The position numbers were made by a program, and so were the translations under genes. 6,138 nt of DNA from Bacteroidales bacterium. GTDB taxonomy: Bacteria; Bacteroidota; Bacteroidia; Bacteroidales; FEN-979. The notes under the pieces were generated by a model, which saw nothing but the letters and a program-made list of their open reading frames with translations, was not told the origin of the DNA and made no database searches. Location of the stretch: assembly GCA_016926765.1 (NCBI GenBank), contig JAFGNY010000123.1, forward strand, positions 1 through 6,138, in the 5' to 3' direction. Of this stretch, positions 5,148 to 6,138 are shown in pieces. How positions within the stretch are numbered: the first letter of the stretch is position 1; each line of letters opens with the position of its first letter.

Positions 5148-6138
5148 TTATTCAATCGGATAGGTTGATACTATTCTTTCAAGTTCTGCCAGGCTGATCT
5201 CGTAATCGTACCGGGCAATAATCAGGCTGAGCCCGGCAGTGGTCATATCGGTTCGGGCATCCATAAACTCCAGAAGGCTGCTTTGTCCCTGGTAATACCG
5301 CTTGCTGATCAGTTCGAAGGCTTTGGAGGCGCTCTCGTTTTCAGACAGGGATGTCTTAACGGTTTCTCTGGCAGTCACTTCACCGTACCAGGCATCCGTG
5401 ACCTGAAGGCGGATCTGATTTTCAACCTCCTTGTATTTTTCCTCCAGAATATCCTGACTGATCGAAGCCTCCCGGATCTTTGAACGGTTTTCGAAACCTT
5501 TGAAAATGCTCCATTGCATTACCACGGAGGCAAACAAAAAGTCAGATTCCGGGCTGAGAGAGTAATTCTCTCCCTGGATGCCATAATCCACACCCAGTCC
5601 GAGTGTAGGCGCTTTGTTGTATTGATACCGTCTGAGGTTATTTGCCGATACGTTCTGGTATTTAGTAACCTGTTGAAGTTCCTCCCGGTTGGCTAATGCA
5701 GTGCTCAGAGCCTCCTCTTCAGGTATCGGATTTCGTATCTGCAACGCATGATCATCCATGACATTGATTTCAGATTTAAGTGGTTTATTCAATAAAAAAT
5801 TGAAATAACTTTTTGCACGTTCATGAAAATCATGAGCTTCTGTAAGTTGTCTTTCCACTTTGCTGAGTTCAGCACGCGACCGGTAAACGACGTCCAGTGT
5901 GACTTTATCGTTGGCGTAAAGGCTTTCATTGACCCGTACATTCTCTTTGACGACATCCAGTGTTTGTTCAAGCAAGGTAAGGGCTTTGACAGTCTTCAGG
6001 TAATTGAAATAGGCGGTTTTGATCTCTTTGACGAGTTCGCGTTTGTAAATCTCTACGTCAATGGAAACCACTTCAGAGAGATCTTTCTGAATCCTGTAGT
6101 TAAAAAAGATATCGGGACGAAAGAGGGGTTGTCTCAGG
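5148..6138 (-). CDS. TolC-family outer-membrane efflux channel, 5' end beyond the window
   Basis: Outer-membrane channel component of the tripartite pump. 329 residues are visible and the reading frame stays open to the window edge, so the N-terminus is missing. TolC-family proteins usually run to about 420-480 aa. The GTG near 6071 is not a credible start, because the upstream in-frame codons read LRQPLFRPD, a typical TolC-family segment. Seen (numbering from the first visible codon): the end of repeat 1, with long amphipathic helices (about 24-118, including LTLLEQTLDVVKENV and the coiled-coil-like stretch to LLNKPL); a link and helix (about 138-172); a beta strand region (APTLGLGVDYG; DFLFASVVMQWSIFKG); then repeat 2 helices (about 217-322), including Y282-Q-G-Q-S-S-L-L-E-F-M-D-A-R and a YDYEISLAELER end. 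It is followed after 6 nt by the adaptor gene. Any promoter or regulator lies off the window. Confidence 0.92.
   Translation of the reverse strand, partial: LRQPLFRPDIFFNYRIQKDLSEVVSIDVEIYKRELVKEIKTAYFNYLKTVKALTLLEQTLDVVKENVRVNESLYANDKVTLDVVYRSRAELSKVERQLTEAHDFHERAKSYFNFLLNKPLKSEINVMDDHALQIRNPIPEEEALSTALANREELQQVTKYQNVSANNLRRYQYNKAPTLGLGVDYGIQGENYSLSPESDFLFASVVMQWSIFKGFENRSKIREASISQDILEEKYKEVENQIRLQVTDAWYGEVTARETVKTSLSENESASKAFELISKRYYQGQSSLLEFMDARTDMTTAGLSLIIARYDYEISLAELERIVSTYPIE

Overview
The window looks like a chromosomal fragment from a Bacteroidota (Bacteroidales/Marinilabiliales-like) bacterium. This rests on style, not on a marker gene. Starts lie in A-rich leaders with no Shine-Dalgarno sequence, for example before the GroES-like gene. 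Base composition is moderate, about mid-40s % GC by eye. The long intergenic spacer is filled with 7-bp tandem repeats, and the efflux genes run outer-membrane protein, adaptor, pump.

Left part (1-1043, + strand): a complete 193-aa protein has a degenerate thioredoxin-like N-terminal domain and a glutaredoxin-like C-terminal domain with a CSWC active site. A 159-bp spacer follows, holding two unrelated 7-bp repeat arrays: about nine units of GGAATAA and 3.4 units of CAATCGA. Next is a 95-aa GroES-type co-chaperonin-like protein. No GroEL follows it, it has a short 'roof' segment, and it is probably a second, divergent GroES rather than the housekeeping copy.

Right part (1040-6138, - strand): a compact tripartite efflux operon, read right to left. 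It comprises a TolC-family outer-membrane channel (5' end beyond the window), a lipoprotein periplasmic adaptor of the AcrA/HlyD type, and a 1019-aa RND inner-membrane pump. The gaps between genes are 6 and 7 nt, so co-transcription and translational coupling are likely. Together they should form a proton-driven pump spanning the envelope; the substrate cannot be read from the sequence. The pump carries D-N in TM4 and N-N in TM10 where AcrB has D-D and K, a pattern known from other RND subfamilies.

The two halves converge tail to tail, and the GroES-like and RND stop codons share the palindrome TTAA (1040-1043), leaving no spacer for a terminator. No RNA gene, CRISPR array, insertion sequence, attachment site or origin was seen. 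There is no clear new defence or mobile system here. The least ordinary parts are the redox/GroES-like pair and the heptad-repeat spacer between them.
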